In this document: one piece after another, positions 19,579 to 28,501 of the stretch
How positions within the stretch are numbered: the stretch's first letter is position 1
Layout of the letters: each line of letters starts with the position of its first letter
Origin: Pseudomonas sp. B21-015
GTDB taxonomy: Bacteria > Pseudomonadota > Gammaproteobacteria > Pseudomonadales > Pseudomonadaceae
Reading direction: 5' to 3'
Assembly: GCF_024749285.1 (NCBI RefSeq)
Contig: NZ_CP087196.1
Location: forward strand, 2,542,001 to 2,606,000
Length of the DNA: 64,000 nt
Position numbers and translations under genes: made by a program
The notes under the pieces: model-generated
What the model was told of the DNA's origin: nothing
The model's database searches: none
The model's input: the letters and a program-made list of their open reading frames with translations, nothing else

Positions 19579-22505
19579 ATGGCTCCTTGCATGACGACGG
19601 CTTTGGCCACGGGCCTGGTTTGCGCGTTGGTTTTATGACCGCGTACCGATTGGTGGGCGAGGGCGGTCAGGATCAACAGGGTCGAACCGACCACCACGGC
19701 GTACACGCCAATGTCGAAGAACAGCGCACTGGCGATGTGAATGTCGCCCAGCAGCGGCAGTTCGAAATGCCAGGTGTGGGTAGTCAGGAACGGATACCCG
19801 GCCGCCATCGCCCCAAGCCCGGTGACGGTGGCGAACAGCAGCCCGGTGCCCATCCAGCGCAGCGGGCGCAGGCTCATTTGCGCTTCGACCCATTGGGTGC
19901 CGGCGACCATGTATTGCAGGATGAACGCCACCGACATCACCAGACCGGCGACGAAACCGCCACCCGGTTGGTTGTGCCCGCGCAGGAACAGGTAGACCGA
20001 CACCACAAACGCAATCGGCAGCAGCAGACGGACCAGCACCGCTGGCACCATCATGAAACCGAGCGCGGTGTCGCTGGCGTGACGCGGGTTGACCAGATCG
20101 GTGACCACATCGGGCGCCAACAGACGCTGTTGGGCTGGCAGTTGCAGGCTTTCTTTCGGTGGGCGGAAGCGTCGCAGCAGGGCGAACACGGCCAGGGCCA
20201 CCGCCACCAGCACGGTGATTTCGCCGAGGGTGTCGAAGCCACGGAAGTCCACCAGCATCACGTTGACCACGTTGCTGCCGCCGCCTTCGGGCAGGGCGCG
20301 ACTGAGGTAGAACGAGGAAATATCGTTGGGCGTCTGGCGTGTCAGCATCGCGTAGGACAGCAGCGCCATGCCACCACCGACCGCGATCGACAGCAGCAAG
20401 TCGCGAACCCGCCGCACCCGCGCCTTGCGCAGGCTGCTCGGCAACGGCGATACCTCTTCGATCCGTCGCGGCAACCAGCGCAGACCGAGGAGGATCAGCA
20501 CCATGGTCACCACCTCGACCGCCAGTTGCGTCAGGGCCAGATCCGGCGCCGAGAACCAGACGAAGGTCACGCAGGTCATCAGGCCGCAGACGCTGACCAT
20601 GGTCAGGGCCGCGAGCCGGTGATATTTGGCTTGCCAGGCTGCGCCGAGGGCGCAGGCAATCGCCAGCAGCCAGAGGATCACGAACACGATCGAGCCCGGA
20701 ATTTTCGCCCGGTCGCCCCAGCTCAGGCTGCTGTGCAGCATCGGGATCAACCCGGCCAGCACCGCGGCGAGCACCACCACAAACAGTTGGGTTTGCAGGC
20801 GCTTGGTGCTGATCCGCCGCTCCAGTCGCCGGGCCAGACGCATCATGATCACCAGGCTGCGCTCGAACAGGCGCTTGCCGTTGAAGTGGTGGATCACCGG
20901 CGGGTGCATGAAGCGCCCGCGCTTGAGCTGATTGCGCAGCAGCAGATAGAGCACGATGCCGCCGGACATGGCGATCAGGCTCATGATCATCGGTGCGTTC
21001 CAGCCGTGCCAGATCGCCAGGCTGTACTCGGGCAGCGTGCCACCCACCACCGGCAATGCCGCCGCCGCGAGCAACGGGCCGACCACTTGAGCGGGGAACA
21101 TCCCCACCACCAGGCAGGTGAACACCAGCAACTCCACTGGCGCACGCATCCAGCGCGGCGGCTCGTGCGGGGTGTGCGGCAGGTCGGTGGCGGTCGGGCC
21201 GAAGAACACGTCGACGGTGAAGCGCAGGGAATAGGCCACGCTGAACGTCCCGGCGATGGTCGCGACGATGGGCAGGGTCATCTCGATCCAGGCCGTGGCG
21301 TTGATGAACACGGTTTCGGCGAAGAACATCTCTTTGGACAGGAAGCCGTTGAGCAGCGGCACGCCGGCCATGGAGGCACTGGCGACCATGGCCAGGGTGG
21401 CGGTGAACGGGATCAGTTTGATCAGGCCACTGAGTTTGCGAATGTCGCGTGTGCCACTTTCGTGGTCGATGATCCCGGCGGCCATGAACAGCGAGGCTTT
21501 GAACGTGGCGTGGTTGAGAATGTGGAACACCGCGGCCACCGCGGCCAACGGACTGTTCAGCCCCAGCAGCAGGGTGATCAGGCCCAGATGGCTGATGGTC
21601 GAGTAGGCCAGCAGGCCCTTGAGGTCGTTCTGGAACATCGCGCAGTAAGCGCCGAGCAACAGGGTGCAGGCCCCGGCCCCGCTGACGATGTAGAACCACT
21701 CTTCACTGCCGGACAGCGACGGCCACAGGCGTGCGAGCAGGAACACCCCGGCCTTGACCATGGTCGCCGAGTGCAGATATGCCGAGACCGGTGTCGGCGC
21801 CGCCATGGCATGGGGCAGCCAGAAGTGGAAGGGGAATTGCGCGCTTTTGCTCAGGGCGCCGATCAGGATCAGGGGCAGCAGAATAGGGTAGAGGGCATGT
21901 GCGCGAATCAGATCGCCGGCGGCCAGGACCTTGTCCAGGTCATAGCTGCCGACCACATGGCCGAGCAGCATGACCCCTGCCAGCAGGCACAAACCGCCCG
22001 CGCCGGTGACCATCAACGCCATGTAGGCGCCACGTCGCGCGTCGGCGCGGTGGTGCCAGTAGCCGATCAACAGGAATGAGAAGAGGCTGGTCAGCTCCCA
22101 GAAAAACACGATCTGGATCAGGTTGCCGGAGATCACCAGCCCCAGCATGGCGCCCATGAACGCCAGGAAAAACGCGAAGAAACGCGGCACCGGATCGTCC
22201 GGTGACATGTAATAACGGGCGTACAGCGAAACCAGCGTGCCGATGCCCAGCACCAGCATCGAGAACAGCCAGGCGAAACCGTCCATGCGCAGCACGAAGT
22301 TCAGGCCCAGGCTGGGTAACCAGAAGAATTCTTCGCGGATCACGCCGCCATGGGCGATTTGCGGGTACAAGAGGGCGACCTGGACGGTGCCGATCAAGGC
22401 CACCAGGCCAGCCAACAGTGATTCGGTGTTACGCGCGTTGTGCGGCAGCAAGGCTGCCAGACAGCTGCCGATAAAAGGCAGAAGCAGTAGAACTATCAGG
22501 GACAT
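19575..22505 (-). CDS. mrpA: Mrp-type antiporter subunit A (fused A/B)
   Basis: A 976-residue polytopic membrane protein, the largest Mrp subunit. The N-terminal two thirds is NuoL-like (FFWELTSLFSFLLIGYWHH, HSATMVKAGVFLLARLWP); the C-terminal part contains the NuoJ-like domain and the MrpB-like module (LFLRGHNQPGGGFVAGLVMS). This A/B fusion with six genes is the group 2 arrangement known in Pseudomonas as sha/pha. The complex exchanges Na+ or K+ for H+ and supports alkali and salt tolerance. First gene of the operon. Confidence 0.94.
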   Translation of the reverse strand: MSLIVLLLLPFIGSCLAALLPHNARNTESLLAGLVALIGTVQVALLYPQIAHGGVIREEFFWLPSLGLNFVLRMDGFAWLFSMLVLGIGTLVSLYARYYMSPDDPVPRFFAFFLAFMGAMLGLVISGNLIQIVFFWELTSLFSFLLIGYWHHRADARRGAYMALMVTGAGGLCLLAGVMLLGHVVGSYDLDKVLAAGDLIRAHALYPILLPLILIGALSKSAQFPFHFWLPHAMAAPTPVSAYLHSATMVKAGVFLLARLWPSLSGSEEWFYIVSGAGACTLLLGAYCAMFQNDLKGLLAYSTISHLGLITLLLGLNSPLAAVAAVFHILNHATFKASLFMAAGIIDHESGTRDIRKLSGLIKLIPFTATLAMVASASMAGVPLLNGFLSKEMFFAETVFINATAWIEMTLPIVATIAGTFSVAYSLRFTVDVFFGPTATDLPHTPHEPPRWMRAPVELLVFTCLVVGMFPAQVVGPLLAAAALPVVGGTLPEYSLAIWHGWNAPMIMSLIAMSGGIVLYLLLRNQLKRGRFMHPPVIHHFNGKRLFERSLVIMMRLARRLERRISTKRLQTQLFVVVLAAVLAGLIPMLHSSLSWGDRAKIPGSIVFVILWLLAIACALGAAWQAKYHRLAALTMVSVCGLMTCVTFVWFSAPDLALTQLAVEVVTMVLILLGLRWLPRRIEEVSPLPSSLRKARVRRVRDLLLSIAVGGGMALLSYAMLTRQTPNDISSFYLSRALPEGGGSNVVNVMLVDFRGFDTLGEITVLVAVALAVFALLRRFRPPKESLQLPAQQRLLAPDVVTDLVNPRHASDTALGFMMVPAVLVRLLLPIAFVVSVYLFLRGHNQPGGGFVAGLVMSVAFILQYMVAGTQWVEAQMSLRPLRWMGTGLLFATVTGLGAMAAGYPFLTTHTWHFELPLLGDIHIASALFFDIGVYAVVVGSTLLILTALAHQSVRGHKTNAQTRPVAKAVVMQGAI

Positions 22506-22654
22506 AGGCTTCTAATCTGCGGAAGTTTGTGAAGCATCATACGTGCCAGCTCCCGGTTCGCCAAACGCCAAGCTGTCGCAGAATCCTACAAAGTAGACGG
22601 AAAATTCCTGTTTATCGTTGTATCAGGGAGCGCGATTTCGCCTGTCCCGGCCCC

Positions 22655-22746
22655 ATCGAGGGCAGGCTCGCTCCCACAGAGATTTTGGTTGTACGCAAAT
22701 CGCGTGTACACCTCCAGACCCTGTGGGAGCGGGCTTGCCCGCGATG
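22655..22746. repeat. REPIN
   Basis: Inverted REP units (ATCGAGGGCAGGCTCGCTCCC and GGGAGCGGGCTTGCCCGCGAT) flank a spacer that contains a further TGTACGC/GCGTGTACA inverted repeat. Lies between the DMT exporter gene end and the mrp promoter region. Confidence 0.85.
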
Positions 22747-22777
22747 GCTGTCTATCATGCAACGCAGATATTGCGGC

Positions 22778-23713
22778 TTAACCCTGTGCTTCCTGCTCCA
22801 GCTCTTCTTCAGGCGAAGCCACCTTACCCTTGGTCTTCAACTCACTGACAATCACCGCCGCCACAATCAACCCCGCCCCCACCAACGCAATCGCCGGCAA
22901 GCGCTCCCCGGCAATCCGCCCGACAATCCCGGCCCAGACCGGCTCCCCGGCGTATATCAACGTCGCCCGCGTCGGCGAAACACTTTTCTGCGCCCAGTTC
23001 ATCGCCACCTGAATCGCCGCACTCGCCGCGCCCAGCCCCAATGCGCTGCACAACAGCAACCAGGAGAACCCCGGAATCACTTCCTGAGTCGGCACCACCA
23101 TCAGAAACGCCAGCACCGAAGTCACCGCCAGTTGCACCACCGTCACCCGACGTACGTCGACCTGGCCGGCATAGGTGCTGATCAGAATGATCTCCGCCGC
23201 AATCGCCACGGCGCTGATCAGTGTGGCGATTTCACCGGCGCTGAAATTGAACGAAGCGCCGGACGGCCCCGACAACAACATTAACCCGGTAAAGGCCAGC
23301 ATGATCCCGATGCTCGGCATCAACCCCGGACGACGCCCCAGCACCAGCCATTGCAGCAACGGCACGAACGGCACATACAGCGCGGTAATAAACGCCGACT
23401 GACTGCTGGGGATGCTCTGCAAGCCCACGGTCTGCAAGCCGTAACCGAGCATGATCGCCACGCCGATGAACGCCCCGGCCTTGAGTTCGAACAGGGTCAG
23501 TTCGCGCAGATGACGCCAGGAGAACAGGGCGACGATGCTCGCCGCCGCGGCAAAACGCAGGCCGACGAAGAACATCGGCCCGCTGACGGTCATCGCGTGC
23601 TGCACCAGCAAAAAGGTCCCGCCCCAGACTACGGTGATCAGCACCAGCACGCACTCAGCCTTGCTGAGCCGCGAGAAACGGGAGGAAGTGTGAGAAGCGT
23701 TCACCGACGTCAT
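22778..23713 (-). CDS. DMT superfamily (EamA) transporter
   Basis: 311 residues with ten predicted transmembrane helices in two EamA repeats. Typical features are WGGTFLLVQHAM in helix 1, GPMFFVGLRFAAAA in helix 2, and AALIYAGEPV-like sequence (RATLIYAGEPVWAGI) in the second repeat. Such proteins export amino acids or other metabolites. The start at 23713 (MTSVNASHTSSRF) is chosen because the in-frame upstream extension to 23869 overlaps the divergent regulator and is not protein-like. Probably controlled by the divergently transcribed XRE-cupin regulator at 23798. Confidence 0.82.
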   Translation of the reverse strand: MTSVNASHTSSRFSRLSKAECVLVLITVVWGGTFLLVQHAMTVSGPMFFVGLRFAAAASIVALFSWRHLRELTLFELKAGAFIGVAIMLGYGLQTVGLQSIPSSQSAFITALYVPFVPLLQWLVLGRRPGLMPSIGIMLAFTGLMLLSGPSGASFNFSAGEIATLISAVAIAAEIILISTYAGQVDVRRVTVVQLAVTSVLAFLMVVPTQEVIPGFSWLLLCSALGLGAASAAIQVAMNWAQKSVSPTRATLIYAGEPVWAGIVGRIAGERLPAIALVGAGLIVAAVIVSELKTKGKVASPEEELEQEAQG

Positions 23714-23764
23714 GACCTTGCGCACCACCTGAGGGAGACGCACAATGCGCCAGAAGTTGGGCAG

Positions 23765-23804
23765 TATACTGCGCAACACCACCCAGTGAGCAATATAGTG
23801 CACA
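23765..23804 (+). promoter_or_regulatory. Candidate operator: direct repeat in the DMT/XRE divergent promoter
   Basis: TATACTGCGCA at 23765-23775 and TATAGTGCACA at 23794-23804 form a direct repeat with 29-base periodicity, in the 84-base gap between the divergent exporter and regulator genes. The second copy overlaps the GTG start of the regulator. Could be the binding site of the XRE regulator; purely positional inference. Confidence 0.3.
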
Positions 23805-24361
23805 GAGATTCCACCCAGCGGGCTTCGGTCCTCCAGCACGTCAGCCAGAACGTCCGCCGTTTGCGCCACGCCGCCGACATGAGCCAGACGGCCCTGGCGG
23901 AAAAGTCCGGGGTCAGCCGCCGGATGCTGGTGGCCATCGAGGCCGGCGAGAAGAACGTCAGCCTGACCACCCTCGACCGCGTGGCCGAAGCGCTGGACGT
24001 GGCGTTCAGCGACCTGATCCAGGCACCGGATGCTCGCGACCCAAGTCGCATCAATGAGTTGGCCTGGGCCGGGAAAATTCCTGGCAGCAAAGCCGTTCTA
24101 TTGTCCAAGGCCACCGCCACCCGCGAGGTGGAACAATGGGAATGGTGCCTGCAACCCGGCGAAATTTACCCCTCGCAACCGGATGCCGAAGGCTACAGCG
24201 AACAGCTTTATGTATTCGAAGGTTGCCTGACCCTGATGCTCGGCGATCAGCCGCAGAAGATCGCTGCCGGCGAGTTCTTCATGTTTGCCAGCAACCAGCC
24301 GTATTCCTATCGCAACGATGGGGAAGTGGCGGCGCGGTTTGTGCGCAATGTGGTGATCTGA
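23798..24361 (+). CDS. XRE family transcriptional regulator with cupin domain
   Basis: 187 residues from GTG 23798. N-terminal helix-turn-helix (VRRLRHAADMSQTALAEKSG, then SRRMLVAIEAGEKNVSLTTL) at about residues 16-70; C-terminal cupin at about 105-185 (WCLQPGEIYPSQPDAEGYSE, LYVFEGCLTLMLGD, FMFASNQPYSYRN). Proteins of this class bind small ligands through the cupin and often control a divergent exporter, which fits the neighbouring EamA gene. The open frame continues upstream to 23351, but that part is antisense to the exporter. Confidence 0.82.
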   Translation: MHRDSTQRASVLQHVSQNVRRLRHAADMSQTALAEKSGVSRRMLVAIEAGEKNVSLTTLDRVAEALDVAFSDLIQAPDARDPSRINELAWAGKIPGSKAVLLSKATATREVEQWEWCLQPGEIYPSQPDAEGYSEQLYVFEGCLTLMLGDQPQKIAAGEFFMFASNQPYSYRNDGEVAARFVRNVVI

Positions 24362-24425
24362 CTGTTTGCAGACCAACACTGGATAAACACTTTGCTGATT
24401 TAAAGCTGCAAGTGTTTCTATAAAG

Positions 24426-24445
24426 ATTTCACAACGTATTGAAAT
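24426..24445. promoter_or_regulatory. Inverted repeat upstream of the sigma-54 promoter
   Basis: ATTTCA-N8-TGAAAT, a perfect 6-bp inverted repeat whose centre is about 29 bases upstream of the -24 element. A candidate binding site for the activator of the sfnB-like gene; enhancer-binding proteins usually bind somewhat further upstream, so the role is uncertain. Confidence 0.35.
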
Positions 24446-24463
24446 AGAACAAATTTAATTTCA

Positions 24464-24477
24464 GGCACGACTCCTGC
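24464..24477 (+). promoter_or_regulatory. Sigma-54 (RpoN) promoter of the sfnB-like gene
   Basis: GGCACGACTCCTGC contains the obligatory GG (-24) and GC (-12) with exactly 10 bases between, close to the consensus GGCACG-N4-TTGC. It lies 40 bases before the start codon of the SfnB-type gene. SfnR, the activator of sfn genes in P. putida, is a sigma-54 activator, so promoter and gene agree. Confidence 0.75.
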
Positions 24478-24517
24478 AAAAGCTCTGGGGCATTCACCAG
24501 AGTTCCGGAGTCGGCCC

Positions 24518-25720
24518 ATGACAGCCTCAGCCCAACCCCCTCACACTGCCCATGTGATCCACTCGGACGCCGAGGCCATCGCCGTCGCTCACAAGCTCGC
24601 CGCCCGCTTCGCCGTCGAGGCCGGTGTTCGCGACCGCGAGCGACGTCTGCCGGTGGCCGAGCTCGACGAGTTTTCCGCCAGCGGCCTCTGGGGCATCACC
24701 ATTCCCAAGGAATACGGCGGCGCGGGCGTGTCTTACGTGACGGTCAGCGACGTGATCAAGATCATTTCCGCCGCCGACCCGTCCCTCGGCCAGATCCCGC
24801 AGAATCATCTCAGCGTGCTCGACATCCTGCTGCAAACCGCCACCGAAGAGCAGAAGCGCTACTACTTTGGCAAAGTCCTGCAGGGTTATCGTTTCGGCAA
24901 CGCCTTCTCCGAATCCAAAAGCAAAAACGCCGGGGCTTTCGAAACCCGTATCCGTTTCGAGAAAGACACCGCGCAAATCGACGGCGAGAAGTTCTACTGC
25001 ACCGGGGCCTTGTTCGCGCATATCGTGCCGGCGGTGGCGGTCGATGAACAGAACAAGGCGTTCATCGCCTTCATCGAGCGTGACAATCCCGGCCTGACCG
25101 TGATCGACAGCTGGGACGGTTTCGGCCAGCGCACCACCGCCAGCGGCGGCGTGACCCTGAGCGCGGTGAACGTGCCGTTGAGCGCGGTGATCCCGGCCCA
25201 CAAGGCATTCGACGAGCCCACCGCTGACGGCCCGATCTCGCAAATCATCCAGGCCGCCGTAGACACCGGCATTGCCGTCGGTGCCCTGGAAGAAACCAAG
25301 CGCTACGCCCGCGAAGCCCGGCCGTGGATCGACAGCCAGCAGGATCACGGCTGGCAGGACCCGCTCAGCATCGCCGCCATCGGCGATCTGGAATGGCGGG
25401 TCCACGGTACCGAAGCGATCCTGAAAAAGGCCGGTCAGGCCATCGACGCTGCATTGCTCAGACCCAATGAAGACACCGTTGCCCGCGCCTCGGTCGTGGT
25501 TGCCCAGGCCAAAGTCCTGTCTGCCGAAATCGCTTTGCTTGCCAGCAGCAAACTCTTTGAACTCGCCGGTACCCGCTCGGTGCTCGGCAAGTACAACCTC
25601 GACCGTCACTGGCGCAACGCCCGGACGCACACCCTGCACGACCCGGCGCGCTGGAAATACCACCTGATCGGCAACTACCTGCTCAATGGCGTGAAACCCG
25701 CGCGCCACGCCTGGAACTGA
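24518..25720 (+). CDS. sfnB: SfnB family flavin oxidoreductase (acyl-CoA dehydrogenase superfamily)
   Basis: 400 residues of the acyl-CoA dehydrogenase/flavin monooxygenase superfamily, close in pattern to SfnB and dibenzothiophene-desulfurisation-type enzymes used for sulfur scavenging from dimethyl sulfone and related compounds. N-terminal helical domain (about 1-130), middle beta domain (NAFSESKSKN, GEKFYCTGALFA) and C-terminal helical domain with FELAGTRSVLGKYNLDRHWR and NARTHTLHDP, where the flavin-contact residues lie. CGGAG ribosome site before ATG 24518. Preceded by a sigma-54 promoter and followed 10 bases later by a truncated paralogue. The exact substrate is unknown. Confidence 0.8.
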   Translation: MTASAQPPHTAHVIHSDAEAIAVAHKLAARFAVEAGVRDRERRLPVAELDEFSASGLWGITIPKEYGGAGVSYVTVSDVIKIISAADPSLGQIPQNHLSVLDILLQTATEEQKRYYFGKVLQGYRFGNAFSESKSKNAGAFETRIRFEKDTAQIDGEKFYCTGALFAHIVPAVAVDEQNKAFIAFIERDNPGLTVIDSWDGFGQRTTASGGVTLSAVNVPLSAVIPAHKAFDEPTADGPISQIIQAAVDTGIAVGALEETKRYAREARPWIDSQQDHGWQDPLSIAAIGDLEWRVHGTEAILKKAGQAIDAALLRPNEDTVARASVVVAQAKVLSAEIALLASSKLFELAGTRSVLGKYNLDRHWRNARTHTLHDPARWKYHLIGNYLLNGVKPARHAWN

Positions 25721-25730
25721 GGAGCGACCC

Positions 25731-26195
25731 ATGAACGCCTTGACCCAACCGATTGCCGCCGGGCAGCCCCTGGCCAAGAGTCAGCACGACCTGCACAACG
25801 CTCGCACCTTGCTCGACGCGACCCTGCGCTTCGTTCGTCAGCAGGCTCAACCCTGGGCCGGCAGTGGCCTCGCCAAAGCCACCGACGACCCTTACGTGAT
25901 CAGCCGTTTCGGCGACTTGCAGATTCGCATTGAAGTGGCCGCCGCGTTGCTCGAGCGTGCCGAAGTGTTTCTGAATGGTGCTCAGGAGGATACAGAAATC
26001 ACGATTGCCATTGCCGAGTCGCACCTGGCCAGCGCCGATGCGTTAAACACCGTGAGCAACGCTGAATTCGAACTCACCGGCCAGCGCACACCATTGCCGG
26101 GCTCCCTGAACGATCCGCTGCGCTGGAAACTTCACTTGATCGGCAATTTCCGCCTCAACGGCATTCATCCACCGAGTGTGCGGAGCACGGTTTGA
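25731..26195 (+). CDS. Stand-alone acyl-CoA dehydrogenase C-terminal domain
   Basis: 154 residues resembling only the C-terminal helical domain of acyl-CoA dehydrogenase-like proteins. Its end (DPLRWKLHLIGNFRLNGIHP) mirrors the end of the upstream SfnB protein (DPARWKYHLIGNYLLNGVKP). The flavin-binding middle domain and the N-terminal domain are missing. It nevertheless has a good ribosome site (GAGGAG) and its own ATG, 10 bases after sfnB, so it is probably expressed with it. It may be a partner subunit or a duplicated remnant. Confidence 0.7.
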   Translation: MNALTQPIAAGQPLAKSQHDLHNARTLLDATLRFVRQQAQPWAGSGLAKATDDPYVISRFGDLQIRIEVAAALLERAEVFLNGAQEDTEITIAIAESHLASADALNTVSNAEFELTGQRTPLPGSLNDPLRWKLHLIGNFRLNGIHPPSVRSTV

Positions 26196-26394
26196 TGGCC
26201 CGTGAAATTCGGGCAGCGGCTATCGCGACCTGGCAGCGTTGCGGCGACAGGACCAAAAAGTGACGTCTGCCTGAATGACTTGAACACAACACACATCCCC
26301 ACAATGGTTCGGTGGTGTTTTACAGATTGAGTTAACCCCTTCAGCCCGGCGGACCACCGCATATTTTTTTACCCCATGGATGAGAGGTAAGCCA

Positions 26395-26738
26395 ATGAGC
26401 GTGCATGAACTCAAACGGCTGCCCATCGCGGACACCGCCGAATGGCAGGTCAAGGTGCCCCGGGCCCTGGAGCAGTTGCAGCACTGGGCTCAGGTCAGTC
26501 CGTTGCAACCGGCCCTGCGACACAAGCGCCACGGCCAGTGGTTCGTCTGGCGCTGGATCGATGCCTTGCGCGATGTCGAACGGTTGGCCGATGGCTTGCG
26601 CCAGCAGGGTTTTACCGAAAATTCGCGCCTGGCCTTGAGCGGTGCGTTCGAACCGAATCTGTTGCTGCTCGCGCTGGCCCCCCCGGCGCCCAGCCGGAGC
26701 CGACCTGGCTCGCCGAATTCAAACGGGACATCGCATGA
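26395..26738 (+). pseudogene. AMP-dependent acyl-CoA ligase remnant (internal deletion)
   Basis: From ATG 26395, with GAGAGG ribosome site, about 95 codons read like the N-terminus of a long-chain acyl-CoA synthetase (PALRHKRHGQWFVWRWIDAL, then RDVERLADGLRQQGF). After LLLALA at about 26680 the original frame becomes nonsense through to 26808. Another frame continues PEPTWLAEFKRDIA to a TGA at 26736-26738, which looks like a native C-terminus. The simplest reading is a large internal deletion plus frame change near a run of seven C. A 25-codon open frame starting at the overlapping ATG 26735 may be the start of a further lost gene. Confidence 0.6.
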
Positions 26739-26870
26739 ACTCAATCGCCTATTATCGTCAAGGAGATGTCGGGATCGGTCGAGTGGCACTGCCCGGCACC
26801 GCCGATGAGTGACCGGCACGGGCGATATGCACGACTTCTATCTAAGTGAACATTGATCAGTGAGAACGCC

Positions 26871-28298
26871 ATGACTGACACCCCACGCGGACAGGCGACC
26901 GACGCCATCCGTCACGCGGACATCCTGATCATCGGCGGCGGCCTGAGCGGCACGATGCTGGCGGCGCAGTTGTTGCGTTTACCGGGCAAACGCCAGGTGC
27001 TGGTAATCGAACCCCGCGCCGAACTCGGTCGGGGCGAGGCGTACAGCGCGGTCGAACTGGGCCATACGCTCAACGGCAACGCGGCGCGGATGAGCGTCGA
27101 TCCGGACAACGCCGACGACCTGACCCAATGGCTGACCGAATACATCGCGGGCGGCGGTTGGCCTGAATCCGATGAGCAGCATGTGCCGGTCAGTGAACTG
27201 TTTCCGCCACGCGGTCTGTTTGGTGTTTATGTGCAGCAGCGTCTGGCCGAGGCGCAAACGGTGGGGGCAGTGAATGGCTCAACCGTCGAGCATGTACGGG
27301 CCGAGGTGGTTGCGCTGGAAACGTCGAACGATTCGGTACGGCTGAGCCTGAGTGACGGGCAGCAATTGCAGGGCGCTTACGCGGTGTTGGCGACCGGGAT
27401 GTTTCCCGCCGCGCGTACGCCGCAGACTGAGTCCAGCGGCTTGAATGCGGCTGCGCTCGATCCTTGGGATGTCGCCGCCATGCGGCAGCTCGATCCGCAG
27501 TCGACGGTGCTGATCATTGGCTCCGGCCTGACCATGGTCGATGCGGTGGTGTCGCTGGAACAGGCCGGGCATCGCGGGCCGATCGACGTGTTTTCCCGCC
27601 ATGGTTTGCTGCCCCATGTGCGGCGGCAGCCACCGGCCTGGAGCGATTTTCTGGCCGAGGACCACAGCGTTCGCACGCCGCGTCAGCTGGTACGCGAACT
27701 GCGTCGGCACTGTCGCGACGCCATCGCTCAGGGCATCGACTGGCAAGCGCCGCTGGACACCGTGCGGGCGCACATCGGGCGGTTGTGGAGTCAGGCGACA
27801 GATGTGCAGCGGCGGCAGTTTGTGCGGCATGTGCGGCCGTGGTGGGAAAGCCATCACCATCGCTCGCCGCCGTTGAGTGCCGAGTTGGTGGCGCGGCTGT
27901 ATGGGGAAGGGCGGTTGCGGATTCATGCCGGGTCGTACAAAGGGCTGGAGCCTGCTTCAGAGGGTTTGGTGAGTATTCGCATCCGTCGCCGTGGCGAGGC
28001 CGAAACCTGCGTGGTGCACGGCGCGGCGCTGATCAACTCCAGCGGCATCGAATACGACTGGCGCCGGGTGGCGCGGCCGTTGCCCCAGCAGTTGCTCGCT
28101 CGCGGGCTGGTGCGTCCGGGGCCATTGGCGTTGGGCATTGCCGCGGCGGTGGATGGCGCGGTACTCAGCGCTGACGGGCAGGTCGCCAGCCGTTTGTTCG
28201 CCATGGGCCCACCGTTGCGCGGGATGTGGTGGGAGAGCACGGCAGTGACCGACGTGGCGAGCCAGGCCAAGTCTCTTGCGGTGCGATTGGTGGATTGA
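26871..28298 (+). CDS. FAD/NAD(P)-binding protein
   Basis: 475 residues. The N-terminal dinucleotide-binding motif DILIIGGGLSGTMLAAQLL is followed by GRGEAYSAVELGHTLN, typical of the NAD_binding_9/COG4529 family (FAD-NAD(P)-binding). A second Rossmann-like segment, STVLIIGSGLTMVDAVVSLE, lies near residue 205. Probably a cytoplasmic flavoprotein oxidoreductase; substrate unknown. ATG 26871 is preferred to an in-frame TTG at 26853. It follows the acyl-CoA ligase remnant and is transcribed in the same direction as sfnB. Confidence 0.8.
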   Translation: MTDTPRGQATDAIRHADILIIGGGLSGTMLAAQLLRLPGKRQVLVIEPRAELGRGEAYSAVELGHTLNGNAARMSVDPDNADDLTQWLTEYIAGGGWPESDEQHVPVSELFPPRGLFGVYVQQRLAEAQTVGAVNGSTVEHVRAEVVALETSNDSVRLSLSDGQQLQGAYAVLATGMFPAARTPQTESSGLNAAALDPWDVAAMRQLDPQSTVLIIGSGLTMVDAVVSLEQAGHRGPIDVFSRHGLLPHVRRQPPAWSDFLAEDHSVRTPRQLVRELRRHCRDAIAQGIDWQAPLDTVRAHIGRLWSQATDVQRRQFVRHVRPWWESHHHRSPPLSAELVARLYGEGRLRIHAGSYKGLEPASEGLVSIRIRRRGEAETCVVHGAALINSSGIEYDWRRVARPLPQQLLARGLVRPGPLALGIAAAVDGAVLSADGQVASRLFAMGPPLRGMWWESTAVTDVASQAKSLAVRLVD

Positions 28299-28501
28299 CC
28301 GAACGCTGGAGGGTGTTCTTTCGGGCCTCTTCGCGAGCAAGCCCATCCACTACAAAACCCGAAGTGAGACCGATAAACAGGCGATGTTTAATCGACATCT
28401 CCAGATACTCACTCAGGCTACACAGCCTTGCGCCGTTGCCTACGACTACGCCAGAATCCGCCGGCTTGTGCGCCTTGAGGTCGGGCTCTATCGTTTCCGG
28501 G

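Noticed and set aside
19587..22079. An 830-codon plus-strand open frame antisense to mrpA
   Set aside because: Its product is full of His, Gln, Arg and Gly with no domain pattern, while the minus-strand frame gives a perfect MrpA. Long antisense frames are common in GC-rich coding DNA.
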